A DNA stretch of 64,000 nucleotides from Simmondsia chinensis. Its lineage: Eukaryota; Streptophyta; Magnoliopsida; Caryophyllales; Simmondsiaceae. The notes under the pieces are model-generated. The model made no database searches. It was not told the origin of the DNA and saw nothing but the letters and a program-made list of their open reading frames with translations. Positions 24,201 through 34,529 of this stretch are shown here, in pieces. The translations under genes were made by a program, and so were the position numbers. How positions within the stretch are numbered: position 1 is the stretch's first letter; each line of letters starts with the position of its first letter. The stretch spans positions 9,761,320 through 9,825,319 of the forward strand of contig JAGTTD010000007.1 in the NCBI GenBank assembly GCA_018398585.1, given 5' to 3'.

Positions 24201-27200
24201 CTCTTAATCAACACAAACAACAAAATTAGACCCTTAATCAACTTAAACAAAAAAAAAAAAAAAAAAAAATCCAACCCTTACTCAACACAAACAGAACAAA
24301 ACTCCCATATCCAACAAAATCTCAACTATAATCTTCACCATCACAATAAACTCTAAGACATAACATCATCAAGATTAATTAATTTCTAAATTAAACTTTA
24401 AACTAAAAGGAAAAAATAATCAAACGGTTAAATTTGGTTCACCTTTGTCGGGAAGATTGTTGTGCAAACCGAATGATTTCAACCAAATGTAAAAAATTCT
24501 TACTGCTACTCACCCACTGCAATAGAGAAATTTAGTACAAGTGAGGCTTAATTTTTGTTGCAAATATGAAGCATAATAGAAAATAAGTAAAAAAAAATTG
24601 TAAAAATCTTACCAGGTTACCTCCGATTTAGGGCGAAATTATACCGTGACTCTATAGAACACCGTAAGGCGCTGCTGGGTGACGTCAGAATCGACTTCAA
24701 CCGGGAAAAAAACCGAGACCAAGGGATTGAAGAAGAGAGATTTTGAGAGGGAGAGACAGAGCGAGAGGGAGACGAAGAGAGGACGGGGAGTCAGTGAGAG
24801 AGAGAGGGAGGGCGACGCAGAGAGGGAGGGAGAGATATGTAAATGGTGTGAGAGGGAGGGAGTGGCGCAGAGAGGGAGGGAGAGAGAGATAAAAATGGCA
24901 TGAGGGAGAGAGTGAGGGGGCAGGGGAAGTGGGAGGGGCGGGGGTTTGTCTTTTTCTTTTTCCTTTTTTTTTTTTTTTTACTTAATGCCGGAGCTTTAAA
25001 GCGCCGGTAAATATAAAATAGGCGGTAAATTTTTAGCACTTTTCATAAGCGTAAAAAAAAAAGTGCCATTAACCGTGCCTTTTTTTGTAGTGCTAGTTGG
25101 GTGGGGTCAAGACAATTCTCTTTGGACACGACTTGCTTACTATTGGGACTGTGTTTTGGCTTCGCGTGCCTAAGAAGGCATTAACCCAGATTGTTGCCTA
25201 GGTCAATCTGTGAACAAGTCAGGTATGGGCTAGGTCAAAAAAGTTAGCTCTATTAACTAAGTTAGACAGATCCAACTTGTGTCAGGTCAAAGTTTGTACC
25301 AGGTGTGTTATGCAAGTAGTCTTAGGTCATTACACGGTTTAATCTTGGGTTAAAACTATCATGAGAACCAAGAGCATGGTAAGTGTTTAGATCAAGAATT
25401 AACCCCGTATAAATCCATGATTGTCCAAACAAAGAATTTGAAAAAAAAAAAAAATTGAAATTCATGGCAAATCAAAAAAAATCCACTCCAAGTAATGGAT
25501 TTGTAACATGCAAATCTAAATTCGAATTCGCATACCGCATATACAAGAAATCAAAATGTCACTGGAGTTCCAAATCTATGCATCTGAATAGACTCTAGAA
25601 ATGAGAACAGTTTTTACCCTGAACTTACCTGTGTATGCTTTCAATATAAATGAGATCCTTGTGGTTAATCTTCTCTGCTTAGAGTCGCACTTCTGTTTCA
25701 AGTTTACACTGAACCTATGCTCAACGGATGAGACAAGGAAATTGAGCCGCTCTATCTGTACATTATTAGCCTTTTCAACTCTGATGATTAAATGTTGCAG
25801 ATTGGTTGATTCCTCTGATGAGCACAGAAGTGGCTGATCTCATAACCACCAAGCTTCATGCAACTGGAGCTTTAGTCAGTTGGTTAAATGGAATGGATTT
25901 GTAAGTCTTAACATTATGAAAACTAGTGACTTAAAGTTGACCCACAAAATTTCACAAAAACTATCTCATATGAGCAAGTGTGGTAAAATAGTCAATCCCT
26001 CATTGCTTCACTCTCATCTTTTTAACTTCCTAGCTGGCCGGCAGTTGATCTCACTACTTACCTTAATCTACCTTTGACCTGGATCTATCATTAATCCGCT
26101 TTATCCCTGCGACCAACTTGCATGTGATCATGATCAACTGTCAGCTCCTTGAGCACCCTCCACCTTATGGTGCTTGTACCTGCAATACTAAACGACCTTG
26201 CCCCTCTCTACCATCTCGTCGAACTTGCTTTAGGGTAGGGGGGCAGAATCTCGCAAGAAATGCAATAAGGAGTGCACCATCCACACCCAAGTATGCCATC
26301 CTAGACTGGCCAACACTTTTCAGTCCCCTCCCTCTTCTCCAGCTCCTCCCCTCATGGCGAAGAACATAATAAGAAGTCCAGTCCGATAAGAAAGTACAAG
26401 AACCAAGACCAAATTACTAGCCAACTACAATGATCAACTTGGGCCACCTTTGATCTCACTGTAGGCTTACCGCTATGATGATCCCTCCGTTTATACTTGC
26501 ATATCCTTTTATTAATTTGCTCTTAAGAAATGTAGGGCAGTTCTTCCTCGGATAATTTAGTTTGTCTTCTGTCACTAGTGCACAAGTTCTATTTCATCTT
26601 TGTGGATTTAGAATTTTATGTGGTTATGAAATCCTGAACACCAGTGAAAGTAGTACGTCCGAGTGTAGGAGTGGCAAAGAACTTCTTTTTAACTGTTAAG
26701 ACTTTTGTGTCTCTTCTGTTATGGACATTTGCATTTACCAGATGTCGTGACTGATCTGAATGTGAATTTGGTGCTTCTAGCAGATGGTGGAAATGTTTGT
26801 ATGACAATTGAGATAATTGTCATACGAGCCATTCTTTGTATAATTTATGTTGCACTGCATATTGGGGATTATAGAAATTACTGACATATGTTGCAATGAC
26901 GCATTCTGCATTATCTACGCTGCTGGGATTGTCGATTCCTTTGCTCCCCATAAATACGGAGGAATATAGGAAAGGTGGGGGAGATGGGGAATTCTTCCTT
27001 TTAGAATCACATTACAAAAAGAGAAAATCAGATATATTGGAAGGACGGTAATAAACATTCTGGCCCCATACTGAATCTGTGAGAATTGGTTTTCCTTTGC
27101 ATTCCTAGGGATGATTGTTGATGCACAATCCCATACAAAGGAAAACTTGGAAGCAGGGAAGGGTGTCTTCCGATTTTTGGTACTAAGAAAACTAGAAAAC

Positions 27201-29614
27201 TGTGTTTTCTAGAAAATTTGGAAGACCGGCTTTTTCAAGGAAAAAGCTTCTAAGAAAACTTGGATTATCTAGAAAGTGAGCAGATCTGTGCTCTAATAGT
27301 CTCCAATCTGCTTGTAAGGCCTGAAACAACTTGTGGTAACATCACTTTTTGTTTGCAGAATGGGCTTAAACCAACCTTTTTCACTTTATATAAAAGGTAA
27401 AACGCATGATTATTAGGTAGTTCTGACGCTTAGCTCTGTTGCTTTTGAATATCCCCTCGAACCCCAACTGACCTAAAAGAAAGAAAAAAAAGAGCCATGA
27501 ACATGTGCAGCAGGCTATCAATCGCAAGATGTTGTTGGACGTTAGCTTTGCCTTCTGTACGAAGAGTGAAAAAGATCATCTCAAACACATGAAGAAGAGA
27601 TGAGCAACTTGAAATTTGTCTGATTACTGCTTCTAAACAGGTTCCCACGAATTAGTTGTAAACTTCACTTAATGGCAATGCTCAACCTGTTGTCGGGGAC
27701 CTTGATCCAAATATGTAGTCAGGTCCTGTACTGTTGAATTAGTTGTAAACTTCCGTGTTGCATAGTATTGTTACCTTCTGTGTTTTTTTTTTTTTTTTTT
27801 TTTAAATGTATGTATTCTTTTCCAAATTCTGGAAATATTTTAGTAAGTTTGTCCATAGTTGCAAAAAACTCCTAAAATGCTAACATTTCATACTTAGAAA
27901 CACGATTCAGCGTTTCGAAGTCAAATTCGCATTTCCAACATGTATCAAACTCGACGGGAATACGATTCAAACAATCATGAAATCTTTCTGATAAGAAGAT
28001 ACATATTAGATGATTGGTTGACTAATTATATCATTTGATCTAAAGAATGAATAAATTGTGCGGTTATGTTGAAGTCAATTTTCTTAATCTTATTCATTGG
28101 AATACTCAACTTTCTTCGTTATTGCTTAATATTGACTTTGTTTCTATATTTATTTTTTAACGCCTCAATTAATAACGTTTCATTTATTTTCTTTATCTAA
28201 TATATAGTAATATAATTGTTCCCTCTGCACTCCCTACCTTTGAAATTTCTCGCTTGCTTTCTGTTCCTGCTTCGTACAACTATGGTTTGTCCATATAGCT
28301 GGCATTTTGGCCCAAAGAAAAACACAAGTAGAAGATAAAAACAGGAAAAGAAAATCCGCATACTTGCTGCATTGCTTGTTTAAAGTCAATGGAAAACAAT
28401 GAAAAATGCAAGGACAATGTGGATGTTTGCTGTATTGATGGTTTGGACAAAAGGCATGTAGAAATGCTAACAGATTGCAACTGTGATGCAGAGAGACACC
28501 AATGGACTGACTGTTGAGAATAAAGAACTCAAACTCCGACTGCAGGCCCTGGAGCAACAGGCACAACTCCGAGATGGTAATTAATATTCCTACAAATACG
28601 GGCATTGCATTGTGAATATTTTGGACTTTGTATGCACATTATAATAGACTCCTCAAGTGTTTCTCACATGCAAAATAAAGACAGTATGTTTAGCCAAGCT
28701 TCCTTATCGGGGGGGGAAAAAAACACACTTTTTACAATTGAGGATATTTGGCTTGAAAAGAAAAGTGTTTCTAAATAGAAACAAAAGTTGTTTTTAGAAA
28801 ATAGTGCTTCTTCTTTAAAGTAGAAGCACAAGTACAACTGTTCCAGTGCCACAAGGGCTCCTGCCGAAGCAAGGGTCTAGGGGGTGAGATGTACGCAGCC
28901 TTATCTCCTTAGGGTGTTACCTTAAAGAAAGGCTATGTCCAAGTACAGTAAAAGCACAAGTAAAAATTAAAAGTTTTTGGACAGAAATACTACATTGATA
29001 GTATGTTTTCACAGTGCTGCTTTTTTTTTAAAAAAAAAAAAAAAAAAAAAAAGGGTTCAGGCCCAAAGCCTATTTGGCTGAGGTTCTTCATTTGCATGTT
29101 TGGAATGTACATTTAAAAAGGCAGCCCAACAGATAAGGTAGATTCAGATATATGTAGCCTTTACCGGAGGCAGATCTAGATATGCTGCAGTAGGGATAAG
29201 CCAGTGCCTTTCAGTTAATACCTAAAAGGATAATAATATTGTATTCTTATTGCTTTATCTCCGATTAGCCCTCGTGAGAAGATCAATTGCAGTCTCTCTA
29301 CCTGTTTCTACCCTCTAATTGCACACTTTCCCTTGCCTTCCACCTTTTCCCCCCTCACCCCGCTCTCCCTGCTGTTGCCACGTGTCTCTGCCTTCCTGCT
29401 TTAGTAAATTACACAATGACATAACACTATCAACAACAACAAACCCAATACTTGCAAAGGCACTTGTCGAGGCGGGGTCTAAGGAGGGTGAAATGTACGC
29501 AACCTTACCTCTGCCAGGTGCTATCCTGAAGGAAGGTTGTTTCCAAAGGTCCCAACCCTAAATTATTTTTATTATGCACCAAGAAATTTTTATTATAGAA
29601 ATTATTTTTGTTCT

Positions 29615-29645
<31 letters not shown>

Positions 29646-30305
29646 GAAAATGGCAAAATTTCCTGTCTCCCTTTCCTTCCATCTCGTCTGATCACGGTAT
29701 GAATTGCTTGTCATCTGACAATTGTGCTTTGAGAATAGTTGTCTCATGGTATTGGAGTCTCTTTGATTGAAAGTTCTAAATTTTGAACCCCCGCCCTGTA
29801 TAAATTAATTCTAGAATGGAGTATGAAATGGACCCGAATATTATCCATACTTCAAGAAATTCGTGTGAGAAGGATTATTAGAGTTAAAATCACTCTTGGC
29901 TTTCAACTAGCAAGTTAATCTTTGGAATAGTTGGTTCTTTGACACAACCTGCCTTGTGTGCATATTTATCTCAAATTGGAGTTGATTTTTGATTGTTAAG
30001 CTTGCATCTTTCTTTCACTCGATCCTTTCTTTTTATTTTGTTCAAATATATATAGGGTGCCACTTAGGTGAGAAAATGAGATGGTGAAAGTGAATTTTGT
30101 ACCACTTATTTGGCACTTGACATTATCCTCTTTCCACTTGATATCACTCCCCAACCCCCTCAAATAAATAAGTGGTCCAGAAATCACTCTCACGCTCTCA
30201 TCCTCTGACTTTAGTCCTCTCTTTGTGTGTGTGTGTGTGTGTGTATATATATGTATACACACACATATATACACACACATATACACACACACATACATAT
30301 ATATT

Positions 30306-30351
<46 letters not shown>

Positions 30352-31797
30352 TACGTACATACATATGTATATACACACACATATACATATACACATACAT
30401 ATATATATACATACACATACATACATATACATATACATATACGTACATATGTATGTATGTCTGTGTTTTGGTCATACGTGACGTGATATATTACTAATAG
30501 GATGTGTGTATATTTTCATATCATGTACCGTTAGGAAATGTAAACAACTACATATTACACACCAGAAGAGAGGTAGAGATAGACCAAAGAAAAGTTGGAT
30601 GGAGACGATTAGACACGACCTTACGCACGTAAACCTTGATGAGGAGATGTTAGGCTTGCATGTTTGCTATTGTTGTTGCTTTATTGTTGCTTGCATGTCT
30701 AGTGTTGCTTTACTTGTCGTGGATTTTATAAATATTATTATATCTTTGCTTTTTAGAGTTGGGGGCTCTTTGAAAACATTTCTTTTACAGGGTAGCACCC
30801 TATAAGGGTAAAGTTGCATGCATGTCACCCTCATCAAACCCTGCCTTTGCAAGAGCCTTTTTGAGGAACTGGGTTTTTTGTTGTGATGTTGTAGGATGTG
30901 TGTACATTGTATACTATCTTATATATAGCCCAAATGGGCAGAGCCTAGTGATTGTGAATCTCGAGGGCAAGAGACGCCACCTGGATTCGTTCCCTTCTAG
31001 GGACGAAGTTGATCCCCTTTAGGGAAGGGGCGGGTTTACCAGCATAAAAAAGACAATATTATAAATATTCTTCTATTATTTTTGGCATTTGAGGGAATGA
31101 TTTTGATGATAAATGTGTCTTAATTTGGTAGGTCTTATACTTAAGGAAACTTTTAATGAGTAGTGTGTACAAAGCCCAGGTGCATGCCCAGTTAGAAAAT
31201 ATGAAATAAAACAAAGTTTATTCTGAATGACATTAATATGAATCTGTTTAATTTATCATTATTTGAGAGAATATTAATGGTCATCTAATTCACGTGTCCC
31301 AGGAAAAAATTTCTGGACGAGGCTTACTATGAGAAAAGTCCTTTTTTTTTTTTTTTTCTTCCTGGGTAGTTAATCAGTTTTGTAATTAATTTATAATTAG
31401 TTGAGATTATTAGGGTTTATTTGGTTAGTAGATTTTTTGTAATTAGTTTTGTTGATATTATTTGGAGGCTTGAAACTACTTGTCTTAAAAAAGATATAAA
31501 CCAAAGCTTTTACTGAAGGCGTTTCTTATGTACCCAGCCCTAAATGAAGCGTTGAAGCAAGAAGTTCAGAGGCTTCGGATAGCAACCGGGCACATACCAA
31601 CAGGCAGTGGCAGTGTTTCCAACAGATGTCCACCGCCTCAGTATTCCGCTCGCCCAGATGGCTTATCTCACCTTGGCGGTCTGCAGAACCAGCAGCAGCA
31701 GCCGCCGCCAGCCCCACCACTGCAGCAGCAGCAGCAATTTCACATGCCACAGAAGCAGCTGAAGCCCAGCTTCTTGGACTTCAATCAGAGGGTTTAG
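10469..31797 (+). CDS. Group I bZIP transcription factor (VIP1/RF2a-like), 4 exons, 331 aa
   Basis: Exons are 10469-10986, 11786-11918, 28492-28576 and 31538-31797. They join in frame to 996 nt, or 331 residues plus stop. The product is a nuclear DNA-binding protein. The basic region at residues 169-188 shows N177-x7-K185-x9-L195; lysine in place of the usual arginine is the group I hallmark. Seven leucines at residues 195, 202, 209, 216, 223, 230 and 237 form the zipper. The N-terminus has three RxxS motifs (R40-S43, R104-S107 and R133/R134-S136/S137), known in VIP1-type factors as phosphorylation and 14-3-3 sites controlling nuclear entry. The C-terminus is Gln/Pro-rich. The start ATG is the first in exon 1, preceded by a short GC-rich leader. 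Introns 2 and 3 are large and full of transposons, yet the reading frame is intact, so the gene is probably functional. I cannot choose among the group I paralogues. Confidence 0.9.
10987..11785 (+). other. bZIP intron 1, GC-AG type
   Basis: The intron starts GCATGT after exon sequence CTAAAAG and ends TTACAG. The reading frame and the conserved KRAKR-ILANR peptide are preserved only if the donor is GC. The nearby GT at 10991-10992 would shift the frame. GC-AG introns are a recognised minor class processed by the ordinary spliceosome. No gene or named repeat is seen inside its 799 nt. Confidence 0.8.
11786..11918 (+). CDS. bZIP exon 2 (basic region and first zipper heptads)
   Basis: The acceptor ends TTACAG at 11785 and the donor GTAAGT begins at 11919. 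The exon encodes [20 protein letters not shown] and continues through [10 protein letters not shown]: the DNA-contact residues and leucines 195, 202, 209 and 216. It ends exactly on a codon boundary. Confidence 0.95.
15192..15228 (+). repeat. 37-nt poly-G tract after a GA repeat
   Basis: A (GA)n-rich stretch at about 15176-15191 runs into an uninterrupted run of 37 G. In RNA from this gene it would be G-rich on the transcribed (+) strand within intron 2. Such a run is also a common place for sequencing or assembly length errors. Confidence 0.85.
16683..17074 (+). repeat. 5' LTR of the nested element, 3' end missing
   Basis: This copy matches the second LTR from TGTCATGAATGC to GGTTTGTAG and then diverges into internal sequence. 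The terminal part of the LTR and the tRNA primer site are absent here. A TATA-like AGTATATATAGATG is present near 16911-16924. Confidence 0.75.
17551..17999 (+). repeat. 3' LTR of the nested element, full length
   Basis: This 449-bp copy contains an extra TCTCTACTTC unit relative to the first LTR and ends GACATGACA. The next bases, ATTGGTATCA, look like the start of a methionine-tRNA primer site. That is expected after a 5' LTR, not a 3' LTR. Confidence 0.75.
18122..18463 (-). pseudogene. CACTA transposase C-terminal helical exon
   Basis: The segment reads TEATKD-like ([18 protein letters not shown]) and GQGVTPSEV, then a heptad-rich [18 protein letters not shown]. This resembles the C-terminal region of plant En/Spm transposases. 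Its exact join to the DUF4216 exon was not resolved. Confidence 0.6.
19064..19672 (-). pseudogene. CACTA transposase, DUF4216 exon
   Basis: The translation includes [44 protein letters not shown] and [15 protein letters not shown], matching DUF4216, which follows DUF4218 in these transposases. A short upstream exon (about 19761-19866) encodes [20 protein letters not shown]. The acidic end at 19064 closes with a stop. Confidence 0.82.
19951..20250 (-). pseudogene. CACTA transposase, DUF4218 continuation exon
   Basis: After the acceptor TTTTAAAG at 20251 the exon reads [20 protein letters not shown], then [20 protein letters not shown], the conserved end of DUF4218 in CACTA proteins. The donor at 19950 is GTTAGT. 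Confidence 0.82.
20329..21782 (-). pseudogene. CACTA tnp2 transposase core
   Basis: Conserved tnp2-family stretches include [76 protein letters not shown] and [20 protein letters not shown]. The D in ASDGFNPF and in LDVMHIEKN lie in the strongly conserved blocks. There is no ATG at 21782; the frame is entered by a frameshift from the upstream block. It ends at a splice donor (GAAAG-GTAATA) joining to 20250. Confidence 0.88.
22013..22690 (-). pseudogene. CACTA transposase-associated N-terminal domain
   Basis: The segment starts [21 protein letters not shown] zinc-binding-like [13 protein letters not shown] and [20 protein letters not shown] follow, the Transposase-associated domain found at the start of plant CACTA transposases. 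The ATG at 22690 is the natural start. The segment is closed by an early TAG just before YYAKKM, where relatives continue in frame. Confidence 0.85.
23190..24141 (-). mobile_element. RTE-type LINE, 5'-truncated, nested in the CACTA element
   Basis: The minus-strand frame 23665-24135 encodes the C-terminal part of a [54 protein letters not shown] and [14 protein letters not shown]. The 3' UTR follows, ending at 23190 with a CAACAACAACAG repeat tail. The start is cut at [13 protein letters not shown], so this is a typical 5' truncation. It lies upstream of the transposase start codon. The tail at 23190-23345 matches the short tails elsewhere in the window. Confidence 0.85.
24142..25030. other. 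Right part of the CACTA element: A-rich repeats and GA-rich leader
   Basis: 24142-24300 holds imperfect copies of CTTAATCAACACAAACAACA with poly-A runs. 24700-24930 is a GAGAGGGAGG-rich block. Open frames in it (24679-24903 +, 24791-25039 -) are low-complexity and not credible genes. This is the presumed promoter and leader side of the minus-strand transposase. Confidence 0.6.
28492..28576 (+). CDS. bZIP exon 3 (zipper, residues 218-245)
   Basis: The acceptor is TGATGCAG ending at 28491 and the donor GTAATT begins at 28577. The exon encodes [20 protein letters not shown] and continues EQQAQLRD, with leucines at 223, 230 and 237. This matches the zipper continuation of group I factors and is only 85 nt long, so it is easily missed. 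It leaves one base for the next codon. Confidence 0.93.
28837..28939 (-). mobile_element. RTE-family 3' tail, short copy in bZIP intron 3
   Basis: The + strand reads GGGCTCCTGCCGAAGCAAGG, GAGATGTACGCAGCCTTAT, then AAAGAAAGGCTATGTCC. This is the same order as the LINE tail at 23190-23345. The repeat CAAGTACA at 28829-28836 and 28940-28947 is a possible target duplication. Confidence 0.7.
29431..29560 (-). mobile_element. RTE-family 3' tail, short copy in bZIP intron 3
   Basis: The copy begins with CAACAACAACAAACCCAATA and continues through GGCGGGGTCTAAGGAGGG, TGTACGCAACCTTACC and GAAGGAAGGTTGTTTCC. It is a diverged but complete version of the tail module. Confidence 0.75.
30223..30470. repeat. 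Compound GT/TA/CA/CATA microsatellite
   Basis: (GT)n, (TA)n, (CA)n and (CATA)n blocks lie in succession within bZIP intron 3. All six frames are open across it, which explains the many Tyr/Thr/His-rich frames; none is a gene. Confidence 0.95.
30505..30890 (+). mobile_element. RTE-type LINE 3' fragment, + strand, in bZIP intron 3
   Basis: A + strand frame encodes [20 protein letters not shown] and [13 protein letters not shown], matching the C-terminus of the LINE at 41147-41383. The 3' UTR and tail follow (GGGTAGCACCCTATAAGGG, AACCCTGCCTTTGCAAGAGC, then a TTGTTGTGATGTTG end). It is strongly 5'-truncated and in the same direction as the host gene. Confidence 0.8.
31538..31797 (+). CDS. bZIP exon 4 (C-terminus)
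   Basis: The acceptor is TACCCAG ending at 31537. The split GCC codon gives [18 protein letters not shown], the conserved end of the zipper. A His/Pro/Gln-rich tail with runs [10 protein letters not shown] and QQQQQ follows, ending FLDFNQRV and stop TAG at 31795-31797. The CAG-rich tract is length-variable in relatives and may differ between alleles. Confidence 0.92.
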
Positions 31798-32300
31798 TGT
31801 TTAGTGACAATCTCTCATGAATCTTTCATTCTCTGCTATATTGAAAACTACAGTGACTTGGCCAGCATAGTGTAAATAGAGTCATGTAATGTAAATGGGT
31901 ACCTCAGTGTCAGAGCATCGTTGTTTGTGGGGTATTTATATTTATATTTATGACTTTAGGACAGGTATCATGCTAGTGTTTGAATCAACTTACTTTTTTT
32001 AGGTAATATTTTATGGTGACTGGTTTGACTCTTCCACAGAAATGCTTAATGTAAGCTTTTATGTTAGTTCTTCACTGTGTCTCCTTGAACAAGTGGGAAC
32101 TTCTTCTGGAATCTGATTTTAAGCTTTATGTCAAGTTCGAAGCTGTTGAGGGGCATCAAAGTCAGTAACATCAAAACCAACCAAGCCTCCTATATTTCCT
32201 TGGTATAATGAGATGTAACTGTCAAAAAATCAAATTACAGTAATGATGCTGATTCACTATATATATATATATACACATACACACTCCTAAATATTCTGAT
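31798..32300 (+). other. bZIP 3' UTR and downstream flank
   Basis: Downstream of the stop codon the sequence is U-rich with TGTAAAT and TATTTATATTTAT motifs around 31880-31960 that could act in 3'-end formation. No canonical AATAAA was identified close to the stop. An AT/AC microsatellite lies near 32260-32285. Confidence 0.45.
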
Positions 32301-32739
32301 GTTGGACCCTAGCATTTTAAGTGTCTTTAGGTTTGTATCCAGACTATCAAGATTATAAAATTATGGGATGTTTTGTTCAGTACCTTGATCTAATTTGAGA
32401 TTCTAATCACTTTTACTACTCAAAAAACATTTTACATTTTATTGTATTTAAGATAACCAATAATTTCATAAAATTATGTCATACACATTGCTGTGTCGAA
32501 ATACAGCTACAGAAATAATTGATGCATATGTGAAACTTGTTTGTGCTTCTCGTATTTTTCATTGGTTTACATTACATGAAATATAGTGATCAAATGTCAT
32601 TGAAAACCACCTATAAAGGGATAAAATTGCATACATTTAATCCTTCTAGACCTTGTGTTGGCGGGACTTCTTTGATGCACTAAACTGTTGTCTTGTATAG
32701 TGATCAACTACCATAACAAGAAAAAAAATGTCAAATTTT

Positions 32740-33240
32740 TTTTTATTGTTTTGGTTTTTGAACTTGCTGAGTGTTGAGAAAATTGCACATTCAAGCACAA
32801 GTGGAAGCAAAAAATAACAAAAAAGCAACGCCAATATTTTTACATGGAAACCCTCTCTCAACTTAAGGAAAAAACCACCGGATCCAAACAGGTACCACAT
32901 CCACTATAAAATTTAAGGATTACAATCTCTAATCATAACCTCAAACCCCATATTACAATCTTCATCAACATCAATGCGACTATTACACAATAAGTCACCA
33001 GTCCTCTCCCAATTGTAGCTTTGAATGGCAAGCCACCAGCCCTCGCAAAACGTAACTTTGAATGGCAAGTTACCAGTCTTCGCACAACGTAGCTTTGCAT
33101 GGCAAGCCACCAGCCTTTCCATAACGTAACTTTGGATAAAAGAAGCTACAAAAACTCTCAATCAAGACACCTAAGTATGACTCCCTTCATACTCAGGTGA
33201 ACCCCACTCAACATCTCATAAAACCCGAGTGCCCCCCAGG
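32740..33240. repeat. LTR-like remnant with a 37-38 bp minisatellite
   Basis: The text around 32835-32890 (TTTTTACATGGAAACCC, then GGAAAAAACCACCGG) resembles a block often seen in plant LTR retroelements, but no partner LTR was found. At 32996-33134 there are four tandem copies of a 37-38 bp unit, CACCAGYCYTCNCAAAACGT then ARCTTTGAATGGCAAG. Confidence 0.45.
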
Positions 33241-34520
33241 CACATTGTACAAAATCCCACTCACTCCACATTTCTCTCTCCCCACTCTACTCTTCTAACC
33301 CAACACCTCAATTTATGAGAAAAAAATACCCTAACTCGAAAAATAACTTTTGACAAAGGGTCAAAACACTTTTTTTTTCCCTTCCTTTTTTCTATTACTT
33401 TTCTCATGTAACATTTTTTTCCTTTTTCTGATTTTTTTAGCTTTTTCTTTTCTTTTTTCATCTTCATTTTTCTTCTCTTTTTTTCTTTTCTCACTTTCAT
33501 TTTTACATACAATTAATTTTGAAGTAAAACCATATACCCAACACCGAGCCAATGCACTTTGTATTTGTTATAATAAAATACCGCGAACCTTTTTTCTATT
33601 CAACAAAAAATGTAGAAGGAATACCAGCTCGCGTTGTCTATTAATACATTTCTTTCCTACTCAAATAAGAGAGAAAATTCGTGTACTGATTCCATGGCTC
33701 CATTTGCATTAATGAAAAGATTATACAAGCTTCAATCTTTGTTACACCGGAACGAATTAGCCTCTACAACATAATATTAGAAACATTGAACTCAAATAAT
33801 CATATCATTGAGCTATCACTTTATGCTCATATAATGCTCTGACTGCAACTGTAGTATCGTCATTCTTTGAACCAGTAGTTATGACTATCCAATTTTCTTA
33901 AGAATCCGCGAAACTAACTCAATATTTTTTTCAGTACAAAGATCTAAGTACATAATTGTTACTATGCCATGGACTAAACATATCATTTTTGACTTGGCTC
34001 CGGTCTTCTAATGTAACATGATCACATCGTAAGATGTCACACCATCCCCATTTGGACAAGAATCATGTGCATTTGTTAAAAACAATTACATCAGCAACAA
34101 ATGACATTTTTTACAAAACTATATGGGCTTGCAACAAAGATGGAAAAATGCAGAAAGCTCTAAGGCTCATGTTATAGAAGGTATTTGAACAGTTTAAGAC
34201 ATCCCTACTTTTGAGCACCATAGTCTTCAATGAAACTATCAAATCTATGAAAATTCTGGGCAGGCTTCGTTATCCAAGAAAATTTTCCAAAACACCATGT
34301 TTTCCCAGAAAACAAGTTCAGAAAGATTCACTTTGCCCTCTCTGGGAAAATGCATTTCAAATTTTAGTTCCGCTTGTACCAAATATTAGAAAATATCATT
34401 CCCTTATTTCCAAGTTTTCCTTGTAAATTGCGGGTTCATTTTCCTTTAATATCTAAATTTCCAAGTGTTCTTCAATTCTGCATAGAAATCACCAGGAAAA
34501 GCGCCTCAAACAACTATGAT
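33240..34520. other. Spacer with T-rich tract, no gene seen
   Basis: 33360-33500 is a TTTTCTTTTTC-rich tract. The Lys/Glu-rich and Phe-rich frames across it are low-complexity artefacts. 33520-34520 has no recognised domain on either strand. Confidence 0.55.
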
Positions 34521-34529
34521 TTGCATGAT

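Larger units (their letters stand above)
15757..25092 (-). mobile_element. CACTA (En/Spm) DNA transposon, complete ends, 9.3 kb
   Basis: The left end is CACTACGGAAAAAGG and the right end, read inward, is CACTACAAAAAAAGG. The 3-bp target duplication CTA sits on both sides (15754-15756 and 25093-25095). Subterminal regions carry GCGCTTTAAAGCGC-like and GCCGGTAAA-like repeats in both orientations, the usual binding sites for the element's own protein. Transposase exons run on the minus strand from 22690 to 18122. It is nested in intron 2 of the bZIP gene, in opposite orientation. Two other elements sit within it, at 16683-17999 and 23190-24141. Confidence 0.92.
11919..28491 (+). other. bZIP intron 2, 16.6 kb, transposon-filled
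   Basis: The intron is bounded by GTAAGT and TGATGCAG. It holds the CACTA element at 15757-25092. The flanking parts, 11919-15756 and 25093-28491, contain no recognised gene. Open frames there (for example 13846-14157, 14201-14410 and 26118-26369) have no known domain. A 37-G run lies at 15192-15228 and a poly-T run near 27784-27803. Without the CACTA insertion the intron would be about 7.2 kb. Confidence 0.85.

Noticed and set aside
24679..25039. Arg/Glu-rich + frame and Lys/Pro-rich - frame
   Set aside because: Both are produced by the GAGAGGGAGG repeat at the CACTA right side.
30172..30498. Six overlapping frames rich in Tyr, Thr, His and Val across the microsatellite
   Set aside because: They are simple translations of GT/CA/TA repeats on both strands with no biological signal.
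33261..33712. Lys/Glu-rich - frames and a Phe-rich + frame
   Set aside because: They come from a T-rich tract; no motif or homologous domain is visible.
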